Origin: Rhinopomastus cyanomelas
Taxonomy: Eukaryota; Chordata; Aves; Bucerotiformes; Rhinopomastidae
Direction of reading: 5' to 3'
DNA: 64,000 nucleotides
Assembly: GCA_013400115.1 (NCBI GenBank)
Contig: VXBP01000359.1
Coordinates: forward strand, 558,001-622,000
The notes under the pieces: generated by a model
The model's input: the letters and a program-made list of their open reading frames with translations, nothing else
Databases searched by the model: none
Told to the model about the DNA's origin: nothing
Translations under genes and position numbers: made by a program
Shown here: positions 1 through 13,071 of the stretch, piece by piece
How positions within the stretch are numbered: position 1 is the first letter of the stretch
Layout: each line of letters begins with the position of its first letter

Positions 1-1992
1 AAATTGTCCTAGGTGCTTAGCTCTGTGACAGTTACACAGGCACAAACTAACTCCGCTGAGCAGAGCCCTTTCTCGTGCTTAGGAATTCAATGTACAGGTT
101 CCTGTACCAGCTGGTGTTTACGGGAACGCTGCTCAGCTGGTATGTACCCATCCAAATTCATCCCTACTCTTTGTCAGTGGGTCAGGCACAACACCCCATG
201 ACCCAGTGATTGTAGCTGGATCTCAGCAATCATTGGGATTATCACTAGGTTCTCATTAGCAGTGTGGTTAACACCAAACACACACAGGGAGTGTTCAAAC
301 GCAGTGACACAGTCTTTGTTCTAGAGGTCTTACAATCTGGTCCAGTAAAGAACATGAGCAGACGACAGGAGCTGGAGGGAGGGAGAAAGGACAGAAAGCA
401 CAAGAACTAGGTTGTTAGATGATGTACTGAAGGTCTTTCTACAAGCTGATTTCTCCCTAAGAGGGCTCAGGGTAATTTTTATTTTCTCCTGGAAAGCTCT
501 TGAAAGGGATTGTTCTGTTCAAAGGCCTTGAAATCTTAGAGCCTGCTTTGGAAAGAGTCGTTGATTAGACGTGCCAAGTTGGACCGTGCTGCCTCCCCTT
601 TCACCTGCACTCATCTGGGGGGTTCCAGCATGGTATGGGGAGCAACCATGATGTTAGAAGCAGCCTCTGGAACTGTTCTCACTGGTATCCAATGTCTTTG
701 GTTAGCAAGGATTGGGCTGAGTCATTCTGTGTTCAACAGTCCCCCCCTTCCTGTTGTCAAACCCAGGAGAAGAGAGAGACAGAGACTGCGTTTTATTTAC
801 TGATGACTTGAGAAAAGCCATCAGAAATCAGAGGAGTCTTTCATTGAAAGTTGGGTAGCATCTTGACTTGTGCTGCATGGATTATTATTTTATTTCATAC
901 ACAGTCAGCTCAGAGGCTTCCTCACACCTCCTTCTCCCACGGTGCTCAACTCCTCTCTGACAGGAACTTTCCTCTCTTATCTGTCTCTTTCTCTGGGCTC
1001 TCCTCCCCCTCCTCCTCATTCTTTACCTCCCTCTGTCTCTCTCATTCTCTCCCCTGCTGCTTTCAGATGGCTGGCTTTGCTCAAGGTCTGCAGGCTGGCA
1101 TAGAGTGTGCCTGGAACAATATGTTCCTATTAAATTTACCCTCTCTCATTGCTTCCTGAAATTAAATTGAATTTCTCTCCCAAGTTTGTTTGTTTGAAAT
1201 CGCATAATAAAAACAACCCTGAACGCAACCACATTTAATCAGAAAGCTTTCCAGCATTTATAATGATAAAACACTTCTTAAAAAAAGGCTTGTTCTAGCA
1301 TTTTGCAGAAAAGAACAGGCATGTTTCTTATTTACAACTGGAATTAATCTCTAAAAGCCCCCCCCAAAGTCTGAGTTCCTGCCAGGAGTTTCCTTCTGTG
1401 GCTTTCACACTGCTTTGGCTGCTCCAAGGTCACCAAGACAGACAGAAATGAAATGTAGGTACGTTCAGGCTTTCTCCCGAGTTTTGTTTTGTAGCTTGTT
1501 AAAATTTAGAGTGATCATAATACCTTGGTTGTATTTGATCAACATTGCTGTGTTCTGCCTTTCTGCTGACAGCTGTATTATACTTGCTGGGCGGTTGTAC
1601 TTGCTGTAGGTTTGAAACCAGTCTGCGTCCTAACACCAAGCCCAGTAATGCTGATCGGCATTGGGCCTTTAGATGGGATAGACACTGATCCCTGGTTTTG
1701 GGGTGCTGAGCCTCTCTAGTTGTGCCAGTGCAAGTATCAGCCTGAAGATAGTTGGCAGGTTTCAGGATTAGGTGTGTGACAGCAGGACAAAATGGCATTC
1801 CCAGATTGGGAGATGGGGATACGGAGTAGTCTGCACTGTGCGGCTGAAAACTGCTGTGGTGTTAAAAAGCCATGGGGCTATTTTATTGTTTCAGAAACAT
1901 TCTTCTTTGATTTGACTGTGACTCGAAACAAAACCACAGCAGTATCACCATGGTAATATATAGGGTGTATTTCAGGGAGAAAATCGGACGTG
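1..1992. other. Unique noncoding DNA, no gene recognised
   Basis: No open frame here resembles a known protein, and no repeat family is recognisable. The only structured part is the pyrimidine-rich tract near 968-1066, listed separately. Open frames up to about 100 codons occur on both strands at the rate expected by chance. Confidence 0.55.
968..1066 (+). repeat. CT-rich low-complexity tract
   Basis: About 100 bases are dominated by C and T on the plus strand (runs of tctct, cctcc and ctctgt), ending in tttcag at 1061-1066. It could be simple sequence or a very strong polypyrimidine tract with a 3' splice acceptor. The 40 or so bases after the AG contain only a weak GT donor, so an exon is not well supported. 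Confidence 0.5.
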
Positions 1993-3035
1993 AAATCACA
2001 GAACCACAGCACATCAGGGATTGGAAGGGACCTTGAAAGATCATCCAGTCCAGTCCCCCTGACACAGCAGGATCACACAAACATATCCAGGCGGGTTTTA
2101 AACATCTTCAGAGAAGGAGTCTCCACAGCCCCCCTGGGCGGCCTGTTCCAGTGCTCCGTCACTCTCACTGGGAAGAAGGTCCTTGTCACATTCATATGGA
2201 ACCTCCTGTGTTCCAGCTTACACCTCTTGCCCGTTGTCCTATCACTAGACAACACTGAGCAGAGCCTGGCTCCATCCTCCTGACACCCACCCTTCACATG
2301 TTTATAGACATTAATGAGGTCACCCCTCAGTCCTCCTCCAAGCTAAAGAGACTCAGCTCCCTTAGCTTTTCCTCATTAGGGAGGTGTTCTACTCCCTTCA
2401 TCGTCTTTGTTGCTCTACGCTGGACTCTCTCCAGCAGTTCTGTATCCCTCTTGAGCTGAGGGGCCCAGAACTGGACACAACACTCCAGATGTTGTGTCGC
2501 CAGCGCAGAGAAGAGAGGGAGAAGGACCTCTGTCGATCTGCTAACCATTCCACTTCTGATCCACCCCAGGATGCTGTTGGCCCTCTTGACCACAAGGGCA
2601 CATTGCTGGCTCATAGTCATCCTGCTGGCCACCAGGTTCCAGTAGTGTAGGGGACTACACTACTCTCCAACAGGTCAGTCCCCAGCGTATACCAGTACCT
2701 GGGATTGTTCTTGCCCAGATGCAAGACTCTACACTTGCCCTTGTTATATTTCATTCAATTTCTCACTGTCCAGGTCCCGCTGAATGGCAGCACAGCCTGC
2801 TGCAGTGTTGCCCACTCTTCCCAGATCTGAGTCATGAGCTAACTTGCTGATGGTGCCCTGTAATCCCTCATCCAAGTCATTAATGAATAGACTGAATAGG
2901 ACTGGTCCCAATACTGAGCCTTGGAGGACTCCACTAGATCCAGGCCTCTAGCTAGACTGTGTCCCACTGACCACTACTCTCAGGTTTCTGTCCTGCAGCC
3001 AGTTCATGATGCACCTCACTACCTGGATTGATCAC
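1993..3035 (-). mobile_element. CR1 LINE, 5'-truncated copy with part of the reverse transcriptase
   Basis: This is the longest CR1 copy in the window, inverted relative to the plus strand. Its 3' end lies at 1993 (aatcacagaaccacag, then the inverted …gatcatccagtcc signature) and its truncated 5' side is near 3035. Read on the minus strand it begins inside the reverse transcriptase. It contains the GSVLGPVLFS-INDLDEG block (about 2878-2940), the catalytic block (about 2821-2850), then the C-terminal region CVQFWAPQLKRD…LLERVQRR (about 2327-2632), then the 3' untranslated end. The family catalytic FADD reads LAHD here, and in-frame stops are present, so the copy is dead. CR1 elements move by target-primed reverse transcription and are usually 5'-truncated, as this one is. 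The exact 5' border is uncertain by tens of bases. Confidence 0.9.
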
Positions 3036-5819
3036 CCTAGAAGGTCCTGCCAGTATGGGCCAGTCATTGGCTTTTCCAGCATCTCAGAAAGTAGAACACT
3101 GCTGTGAGAATATGCAGAACTGCAGAGCCACGCTGTGCCTCTCTCTTATGTACCCAGCACTTGTTTTATGTGCTCAAGACATCTTGACATCAATAGGGTC
3201 TTTTTGGAGCAGAATATGTTTGAAGTTTGCAATAGAAATCCATTGTAGAGAGAAAAGGCAGACGTGAGTGTTGGCAAGTGTGTCACAGATCTTTTTCCAG
3301 TAGTGCTTCAGAAGATCCAGTTGCAGTGCTGGTGTTGATCAAAACAGACTGGTGAGTCTCTGGCCAGTTAGGATTTTTCAATAGTTTTGCCTGGAATCTC
3401 TGTTTCCTTAATAGATAGGATGGGCACCTCACTATAAGAGTGCCTTGTCCCAGTGTACTGTACCCACACACAGACCAGTCTGTCCTGGCAAGCTTGAAGA
3501 CCATAGCAGACAAAGGGCTAGGGCAGAGAATGTGCCAGATGGTCCCAAACTTACAGGTGCAGCTTTGCTGGGTACATATAGGGTATTTTACTTCAAAGTG
3601 GTCAAGGAGAAGGAAAAGAGGGACTGGCTGCTATTTGCAGGCTCCCTCATTAAGCTGACCAAGGCTCTGTAGTGGGTTAACCTGACAAATCTGTCTGTTG
3701 AGGGGTGGTCTGAAGAAGCGTGAAGCTGTAGCAGCTGCTGCCATGTTATCCCAGAAGCAAAACATGAGATCATGGAGGAGCAGAGAAAGCAGCAGAGGAA
3801 AGGCATGGATCGACATCCAAAAACACTTGGCTGGTACCTGCTGTCCATTACTGCTGCTGACTTTTCCTCATTAAAATGGAAAGACTTGGCAGCAACTGGT
3901 CACTGCTCCAGAAATACCTGGATAACTTCTCCTCTCAGCTACTAGAACAAATTTTCTTAACAGTCTGAGTTACTCACAGAGGCTAGGCAGCTGATTTCTA
4001 TGTCAGTTTTTATAGTTTCTGCCTATGTTAGGGGATGTGGTAGCTAACCTAGGGTTATGTACAGCACAAAGCTCAGCTACAAATAGGAGTGAAGGCAGCA
4101 GTGTGGACCAAATCACTGCTATGTCATTTGAGAAGAAACTAAACAAACTTGTGCTCGGAGAAATCAAAAGGTATAATCATAAGCTGCTGTTTCAGGGGAC
4201 AGGCTAATGATGTGCCAGTGATTTTTATTGCCTTGGGTTATAAGACCTTGAGGGACCTTATGGTCTTCCCTCGGACCTGAAATATTTCCACAGTTCAGTG
4301 CTACCCAGTAGATATAGAATGGCAAAAGATTACTTCTCCATCACCCTAAAGATAAATCTTGAGACCTTGGCAACCTTTGGGAGAAAATATAATTGTCTTC
4401 CTAATTAAAATTGATTTTTTTTCAGAGAATGTGCCCTTCTGTAGCTATCCCAGTTGTGTAACTGACTGTATCTCCCTTATTACAGGAGATATTTATGGTC
4501 GCCAATTGGCAGCATGCTCTGCGCTGTATGTGGTGTGTATGATACCGGCTTTGGCAACAGATCACAGACCAGTTAATCCCTTTGGAATATACATGTCTCC
4601 CTAACTAGTGCTGGGGGTGACCGTGTGATGTGGTTTTCCTTGTTTATTGAGCTGTACCTGTGGGTGTTTCAAGTGACATATTAAGTAAAACAATCGACTG
4701 AGGCCCCCGGTTCCTCAGTCAGATTGTCAGAAGGAATTAGGTACCTCCCTCCTTCAAATGCCTTTGAAAAATCTTGGGATTAGTGGCTGCAGCATGAACA
4801 TCAGTCTTGAACATAAACATTTCCAGAAATAAGATGTTAGTATTCCTCCTGGTTTTTATTGCTTTATTGGCTCTCTCGGGGTATAACTTCATTTGCACAA
4901 CAGCCTGCCTTATGTTAATGCTTCTGAAGAGGGTTGTAGAGGTGCAAATGACGTGGTTTGGCTTTCAGCATCTTCTCTAGCACAGCAGAGGTAATAGACA
5001 CCTCTGTGTTGTACATCTTCACTCTGACCATAATCGAGAGAAGCTTTTGAGTGTGTTTTTGGGGCTGGCACTTCATTAGGAAGAGACTGGTGAAAGAAGA
5101 GAAGGGGAAGTGTTTCAGAAAATGTGAACTGAAGTCCCTTGGCTAGCCAGAGGTCTAATAAACGTGATAGTTCAAGAGACGTTTCAGAGTGGTACCTCAA
5201 AATAGACAGCAGATTTCGGGGTAAGGGAAAAATGCAGGATGGGAGGCAACAACAGCCAGAAGGCAACACCTAAACAAGTTTCAATGAGTAGAACTACAAA
5301 AGCCAAATGACCTAAAGAGAACTTTTTTCCCTACTCTCCCAGTGTAGTGAATTCTCTGACAGGTTGCAGATGTACCGTCCTCCAGACAGGAGTCATCAGC
5401 AAGGACGGACCCTCTCATCCTCAGCACTAAAAATAAAGATCTCACTGGCTGAGCCAAAGGAGCAATTCTCTCTCTGGTAACTTACTATCAGCCAGCAGAG
5501 CAATACGGAGAGAACACTCTGAACCACTGATTTATTCAACCTGGAGGCCTTGAACTTGACATGACTAACCCGAGTGCAGTAAATGGCTCAAATAAATGCT
5601 GCTTTACAGAAGGCACCATGTTTTATGACATATGGGATACAGGTCCAGGGGCTCTGGGGGCTGGTACCTTGGGCTACTAGTCCTGAAAATGAAGAGCTCC
5701 ATCACCAGCACTCATATTGCTGAAAACCACGAGAGGATGCTGGGGATTACAGATGAGCAGAAAGAGATGCCTTTTCCTTATCCTTTACTCTCTGAATGTT
5801 ACTTTTTTTTTCCCCCCAG

Positions 5820-5924
5820 CATGACAGCAATTATTGAACTACCCTTCCAGGAAGTAGATTTGAAATCTTCTTTTCAACTTGCGGTGAAAGCCATATCAAT
5901 AGTCTCAGATTTGGGCCAGTGGAG
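5820..5924 (+). other. Candidate internal exon (35 codons), unrecognised
   Basis: The segment follows a strong polypyrimidine tract (a T run then a C run) ending in CAG at 5817-5819, and is followed by GAG|GTGAGG, a good 5' splice donor, at 5925. It is 105 bases, a multiple of three, and stays open in the frame that reads ATGACAGCA from 5821. The peptide starts MTAIIELPFQEVDLKSSFQL and continues for about 15 more residues. I do not recognise a protein family. Against it: acceptor-donor pairs enclosing a short open frame arise by chance many times in 64 kb, and no neighbouring exon with compatible phase was found. It could belong to a long noncoding RNA or be chance. Confidence 0.25.
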
Positions 5925-7848
5925 GTGAGGGAGAAATAACTCAGTAGCTTGGCTTAAGCCTAACCGAACATATTAGTCATGAAATATTTAAACCATCAAT
6001 ATCACACATTGATGTGCAAAATGTTTAATTATGCATCATTTCAGTTATTATTCATGTTAGATCTTAGACCTTAAGATGTACATACGTTTAAAAAATAGCT
6101 CGGGAGATGTGTAGGGAGTGTAGAGCAGCATGAGAAATCTGAAGGCTGGGCTGGCTCTACGCTACGCTTTCCTCTTGGAAGTAGGCGTCAGAGTGCCTCT
6201 TCCTTCTTTCTTTTCCTCCTCTAAATTACTGAATGCTTTTTGAGGGCTCAGTGCAAACAGCATTGCTGCCTTTAGTGAGTGTCTCTGGTAAAACAAGCCC
6301 GTTTCAAAGGAAAATCCGCCAGAGTTTTAAGCTTAATGCCTTTTTTTATCCTGTGTTGGTCCATATGCTGTTTCCATCACTGTGCCTTAAGTGCGTGTAA
6401 CTAAGTGTCGCCCAGTATTGCATTGAGCAGCATCTGGCACAAGCGGGTCGTTCTCCCTTCCCAAAAGCAAAATTCTATGTGCGGTGTCATGCTTCATGTG
6501 TGCAGGGCTGCTAAATATTTGCTGGAGAAGGCAGAAGTTTACTGCTTGTGCTAGAAACTGGTGGGGGACACGTGTGGTGGCCCTTTGCGCAGTGCCCACA
6601 GATTTCCACGTAGGGCGGTGGGATCTTTGCCTCCAGAAGCACCCGGTCACCCCCACCGCGCTGCCTACTGGGGGAGTTTCCTCGCTGCCTGTAAGACTTG
6701 CTCGTGTGAGTAATACCCGTAGTGAGGGATTCTGGGCCTGAACTCGTGTGTTACATTTTTATTGCAATAATTTCAGAAATGCTGCTGTGAGAAGTACTCA
6801 GCCTGTTTGTTTCTGCAGCTGCCTGTGGTGCAACTGCATGCCACGGGGAACGTGCATTGCCAGACCTTATGCTGTGACAGCTCGTGAGCCAAATGAAGGG
6901 GACGAATGAGCAGCAACAGCACAGAGCGCAAAATTTAGGGAGGTTTTTTCTCCAGTAGGTTTAAAAATACTGGAATGAAAATGTGTCAGACACATTTGCT
7001 CTTCATCACCTGGAGAGTAATAAATAGTGAAAGGTGTAAAACACCCAAATTCCAGACCGGTCGGCCTGAGATTAGAGCAGGTCTACAGGGACAGAGCCTT
7101 GTCCTGCTGGATTAGCAGCTTTGCTCAGCCACTCACACGCAGGAGTAGTGTCACACCAGGACAGCTGGAGCTAACACTAATCGGGGTATCTTTTGTTGTT
7201 GTAGGGATTAACACATGACTTTCTCCTTGTCTTTAGAAGACATCCAGAAAGGCCAGATTGCTGGTGCCTATATGCAGTTTCATCTTTCAATTAACTATCT
7301 GCTGCTTCTTACAATCCAAGTGCTAGGAATTAACCTGAGCTAATAATCACCGATGGACTGATCATTGGTGAAGCCAGGCTGTCATATTTCATCTGGAATT
7401 TGCCTACATGTTTGCTTTGTGATTGGATTGCTCGGGCTTGAAAAATCTATTTTAAGGCTTAAGGAGGCTCAACTTCTCACAAGTTTCATAGATTCCAGCT
7501 CCAGCAACAGCATCTGTGTAAAACAAGCTTTAGGCAGTTCCAGTTGGAGACTCAAACAGTAAATGAATAGGGGCTTGTGGGAGATGGTTTGAACCTTTGG
7601 GTCCGGGTTGACGATGATGAGCCTGGTATTGCTCTATATTTTTGAGACAGATGTCTGTGACTGCCCAGTGCAGCAGGTTCTGCATCCTGAGCAGAGTCAC
7701 AAAGTGTGGTGCATCTTCTCTTTCTTAACCCTGTGTGGGTGTTATCTGCCGTGGGAGTACAGCTCTGTTATTACCGGCTGTTCGTGTCACAGAAAGGCCC
7801 CAACTCCTCCTACCTCTGTGCTGTCTTTTCAGCTGCCTCCAGAGTCCC

Positions 7849-7866
7849 TGCTGCTGCTGCTGCAGA
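7849..7866 (+). repeat. Short (CTG)n microsatellite
   Basis: Five consecutive CTG units followed by CAG. This is a short simple repeat with no visible coding context. Confidence 0.8.
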
Positions 7867-8720
7867 GGCTCCAGGTGAAAATAGACTGTTAGTGAGACAA
7901 ATTAGCTTAACTTCAGGTCTTGATTTTCTTCTCTGGGAGGGTAGCGAGATCTCTCTCTGTTTATTATGTGTCTCACTGGAGCAAAGTAAATCCTTCCTCC
8001 TCGGTGAAACAGTGTTCAGGTAACAACAGAAGTGAAACAATCCATGTAAACGATGTGCCCACAGGCTGCACGCAATGCAGCTCTGCAAACAGTCTTTGTA
8101 GATGGTAAGCACAATCTATATTCTCCTGCACATCGCACTGCTTTGAAACCTTTTGATAGATTTAACCCCATTAAAAAGTAGCAGTTCAGGGAAATTTACA
8201 TCTTACCTCAATAATTTACACCGTTTCCCAGTAAAATGATGCTTTCTTATCTGCTCAGGCAAGATCTGCAGCTTCTAAAAATCTATTCAGCATGGCTGCA
8301 CTGTGTACCGGTTGCCAGCTTGTAAAGCTTTTCTGAACACTGTTGTGGCTCCAAAGGATTATTTATTGAACAGTTGAGCTTGTGAAACCTTCCCAGAAGC
8401 TGCAATGCAAAGCTGTCACAGGCGTGATTCTATTGAAAATTCTTTACAGACATGCGATCCTCCCAGAACACGGGGCGGGGGCATACAGGTCCCACCAGCC
8501 TTGTTACAGCACTTTCCTTCCCCACGAGTAACGACCAACAAACAACGCAATTGTCCTCTGCCTTGCAGAAAGCTTCCTGATCCTCTGCAGTGAAGCACAA
8601 GTGTAAACCATTTCTGCGACGGGGGAGTAACCTCTGTCTGTGCTCTGTCGACTCAAGGGTGTGCAGAGTGCCAAGGACAGGGAACCACAGAGAGCAACTC
8701 AAGAGCTTGACTTAGAAAAA

Positions 8721-9022
8721 CAGAATCAGAGAGTGCGTTGGGTTGGAAGGGACCTTTGAAGCTCATCTGCAGTGAGCAGAGCTGTCCTCTATTAGATCTG
8801 GTTGCTAAGAGCCTCTTCCAGCCTTGGTTTTTCCAAGTGATGGGGCCTCCACCTCTTCTCTGAACAACCAGTGTTTCACCACCTTCATTGTACAAAACTT
8901 ATTCCTTATATCTAATCTAATCTCACCTCTCTTAGTTTAAAACCATCGCCCCTTGTTCTGTCACAACAGCCCTTGCTAAAAAAGTCCCTCCCCATTTTTC
9001 TTATAGACTCCCTTCAAGTCTG
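8721..9022 (-). mobile_element. CR1 LINE 3' fragment
   Basis: The fragment begins with an inverted CR1 3' end (cagaatcagagagtgcg, then ggttggaagggacc). It continues through the inverted 3' region: gcctcttccagccttgg, the accagtgtttcaccacc stretch, the ccccttgttctgtcacaac block, and ttatagactcccttcaag. Sequence similarity is lost near 9022. It belongs to a different CR1 subfamily from the copy at 1993. No coding sequence of use remains. Confidence 0.85.
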
Positions 9023-12000
9023 GTGAGTTCCTGTGTGGATGGTATGTGGTGGGCACGGTGCTGTGTTGGTAATAGCTATGTGGGTGTTGTAATGCTTCCC
9101 TGGCTGGCTTCAGATACGTGCTAGTAGCAGCAGGAGAGTCCTTATTCTCAAGTATTAGCTCATTAGCTGTTTTCAGGAGATACCGTTGACTGTGGCAGAC
9201 ACCACAGGTCATTTCAAGCTGAGGGCATTTTTGTACTCAATTTTCTCCTTTCGTTGCTTTGGCAGTGATAGTTAAAGAGCAAGTACCCTTTCACCCCAAA
9301 GAGAGATGCAGTACCACCACACCAGGCTGGGCTCACAAGTGTTTTTAAGCGTTCTGATTTACTTCAGTTGGACCGAGGTTTCACATGATACAAGACTGGA
9401 GATTATCTGGGCAAGTGTAGACTTGGACTAATCCTGAGATCAGATTAGTTTACAACACCAGCATGGAGGGTGGAGTGAGGCAGGTAACTGCCAGTTGAAA
9501 ATTTTGCACAGGAAGGGTGGAAGAACCAGTACAGACGGAACTGGGGGGTCATCAGAGGAGTGGCACCAGAAAACCCCAACAGCACGGACCAGTAAAGCTC
9601 TAGGGAACAAGATGCTCTCTTGGGTCAGTTGGGTGCCCCGCTCGCAGGTGGTAGTTGTGAGATGGACAGCAGTAAATCAGTCCAGCAGCACCCCGCAGCC
9701 AGTCACACGGGAGCACCAGATGTCCCTAGGTCTGTCTGTCTGGCACTGGATACAGGGGAGATGACCTGTTCACCAGTAATCCAGTGTCCTGGTTGTACTC
9801 AGTGAGGTTCTACCCACGGGGATTGTTGGGGGCAACAGAAGGAAGCCTGCCAATATTTTTGAGCTTGCTAGGCTGAGGAAAAAGTGTTCGTAAGGATAGT
9901 CTTCCTTTTGCAATTGTAAGCCAGGTTCCTTTAGCAGGAAGAGTGTAGAACATAACACTCAAATGTTGAAGGCGGGGTGGGGGGGAATAAATAAAATGTT
10001 TATTCCCAGCACCCCACAACAATCAAACTGGCTTCTGGCCCCTGGACCGCCACATGCATTTTAAGTGGGCAGTTTCAGTGTTAGCGTGGTCTAGTCAGGG
10101 CATAAAATTCAGCTGAGATGCAGCAGACCATCTGCCAGAAGGAAAACCAGGGGAGGGGGGCGAGTGGCAAAAGGACTCTAAACTCGTGAGAGAGAGGGAT
10201 GGGAGCGTTGCTGGTTTGCTGGAGTTCAGAGCTCTGGCAAACAGCCTCCACGGCAGTAGCTCTCGCCAAAAGGAGGAAAGGAAGCAACAGAAGGGCAGCG
10301 AGCTGGATGGCTTGGAGGATGACATTCTTTTGTGTCAGAAGTGGTCAGTATTTTACCAGCTGAGTTCCATAAATTGGCCCTGGGCTGTCAGGGCTAGTGC
10401 CAGCTGTTAACTTTGTCGCAGCCATAATCTCAGCAGGGACAAATAGGGAAAGATGTATTGACAAATGGCACTGAGCATCATAAACTGCTCGTCTTTATGA
10501 ATGCTGGGATCCAAATGATCAAAACAGATGTACAGTTTCCAGATCTTAGCTGCACTGTCAGAACGTTCTCGCCTTCCTCTTGCACAGTCATCCATAATGA
10601 AAAGAAAACAAGCAGATTTGCCTTTCTCTTGGGTCTGTCTTTATTGCTCACTCAACATTAATTACAGAATATTGTTGGAATAGCAGACTGGCAGGCATCA
10701 GCACCCTGAACAGAGCATGGCGCTTCCTCCTGTCGCTTCTCTCTGCACGTAGCAAAGAGCTGGAATTACCCTCAGCAGAAGCAGAGTGCTGACACAAGCA
10801 TGTGGCAGAGCATCCTTTTTGCCTGCCCTTCTGTACATTTAAGTTATCCCTCAAAAAGCTGTCCTGCGGTTAAGGCACGGGGAAAGAAAATGAGTGAAGG
10901 GGCTGCCATTTTCCACTGAAGCCATAAAAAAAGGATGTAGGGGGAAGCCAACATGAAAAAAAATGTTTAATTCAGATCCGTTAACACGATGATTTCTTGT
11001 GTTTTTACACCAAGGGAATTGTAGAGGGCGAACAAGAAGACACAATGGAAATATGTGCCTTTAAAAATATTTGGACACCAAAATTCTCTCCTGATTTATG
11101 TGTGATTTGCAGGTTCATCAAAATGACTTTTATACTTAGTGTTGCCTGAAGTGTTTGGGGTCATCAGGGACTTTTCAGCTTATCAGATAAATCCTATGTA
11201 TCCTGCCTTGCTGTTTGACTATAGCATTTTTTAAAAGACTTGTCAAGTCAATGGGTTACCACATCCCTAAGGCAGTGCATTTAATAGTTATAAAGTGCTG
11301 TCCTTTGCTAAGTGAAATACCGAGTGCTGGGGAGAGTTTACAATTCTTAAGCCATAAGCGAAAAGATGAGCTCTCATCTATTTCCCAAGTACAAGAGACA
11401 TAAGAAATTCGGAATACTGCCCGTTTCCACTCTGCCCAGAATGATAAGCATATTGCTTATTAAATATTAATATTGTCAAGCTGATGCACCCAGTTACAAG
11501 CAGAAGCGACTCAAAAAATCAGAGCATCTCAAGTCTTAGACTCGGTGGTTAATTGAAACCTACCCCCATACAAAGGGTACGACCAGTGCAATTTCCTAGT
11601 GGACTTGGAGTTATGTTCCACGAGGATTCAGCCTCTCTGTTTGGCTCCAGGATCCTATAAAAGCCTTAGATGATCTATGAGGACTTAGTGCGTCCCACGC
11701 TGCCTGGGGCCAACCTCAGCAAGCCACAGCGCTAGCTGCCGGAAGGAAGGAAGTTGGTAAGAATAGTTGGGAAGACTCATGCAAGTTTCTGTTCAGAAAA
11801 AGGTGCCCGACTGGCATCTTTAAGGCCTCGATACCCCTGAGTAGAAACTTCCACTATTTTTACAACTTCCTTTCTGCCAACCCTTAGACACCAGTGATGA
11901 ATCTGAAAACCTCCAGATTCTTGTCTTTAGGTGACTGATATTTACTGACAGACCTTAGTGAGGCTGAGAATGATCTGAGCATCTCCAAGAACCAAGATCT

Positions 12001-13071
12001 GCAACAAGTGCAACCTACCAGACAAATGCCAAGGTTGGCAGGCACCATGCAAGCCAGAACTCCACAGACACTCAGATCAACTAACTACGTGGAATTGAAA
12101 TCCTGTGACTTTCAAGGGGGTTCTCTTAGGGTTTCTTTTCCGTAAATCAGTGAGAGAAAATACCCTGAGCTGCACAAATATTTCCTTTTTCACTGTGTTT
12201 TGCCTTCCACAGAGAAACCTGACACACTGGGGAAGTGATTTTAATGCACTTTTCTCCCCCTTCAGTATCTCAGAACCAGGAACCAAAGTAGCGGAGAATC
12301 AGGACTCTCATTCGCAAAGGGGATCTTATTTTTTAATTTCCCTCTGCCAAATATCCTCGGGTTGGCATTGGGAAAGACACTTTAATAATAGAAATAATTT
12401 AAAATCCGTTAAATTAGGAGCAGCAATTGTACTGATCTTTTCTGGGTATCTTCTCGCTCAGTCTGAGCAGTAAAATCATTAAAACTCTCTCCTGCAGCCT
12501 GTCGAGAGAAATAATATTTAGTGGGTGTTGAATTTCATACGATTCAGCTCGGTCTTGAAAATTGGCAAACCTTTTATGCTCAATTAGATTTAAAATCTGC
12601 TTTCAATACCTCATTCTTCATAGACCGTACTTTTAATGGAACTCGGAAACAAAAGCCAGCGCTGACCTCTTCGACGGGGATATCTGCTGTCCTTAATGCA
12701 GACAAAGTCTCAAGCAGAACCACTGCTGTGGTGGCTTCAGCTGAGTGGTTCAGAAGAATGATCTCCTGGCCCCAAATACCACAAATAGCATTACAGGAGA
12801 GTAACTTAACTACCATATTGTTCCAGCCAAGCGTGCGTGAAGTTACATGGAAATGCCATCAGACTTGAATGCGTTCTCTTAGTAGCTCTTTAAGTAAGAC
12901 AAAGTTAACAATGGTGCAGATTATGTTGAGGCAGTGCACAGAATATGAATATTACTTGTATTTTTGATACCGCACCATGTCGGGGTGCCTTGCTGTGAGG
13001 AAGACTGAGGCTTTGGCTGTACGTGGCTTATTTTTCTCTGCTTTCCTTTATGTTTATGCTAAAGGTAGATT
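9023..13071. other. Unique noncoding DNA
   Basis: Nothing coding or repetitive is recognised. The stretch at about 12360-12620 is AT-rich with several TAATTT/AAATTA motifs. A weak match to the palindromic amniote repeat (caagtcaatgggtta) lies at 11241-11257 but is too short to call. Confidence 0.5.

Larger units (their letters stand above)
3036..8720. other. Unique noncoding DNA with one candidate exon
   Basis: No repeat family or recognisable protein remnant is seen, apart from the spliceable-looking segment at 5820-5924 and a short CTG microsatellite at 7849-7866. Some AT-rich patches, for example 5960-6080, could be regulatory, but nothing specific supports that. Confidence 0.5.

Noticed and set aside
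1067..1110. Exon after the CT-rich tract and CAG at 1061-1066
   Set aside because: No adequate 5' splice donor downstream and no supported reading frame.
10870..10890. taaggcacggggaaag, resembling miR-124
   Set aside because: Agreement stops after the seed, and no complementary arm is present.
11237..11262. gtcaagtcaatgggttacc, resembling the palindromic repeat arm
   Set aside because: Single arm only; the linker and second arm are not recognisable.
12521..12868. 115-codon open frame in AT-rich DNA
   Set aside because: No domain recognised; chance-compatible length.
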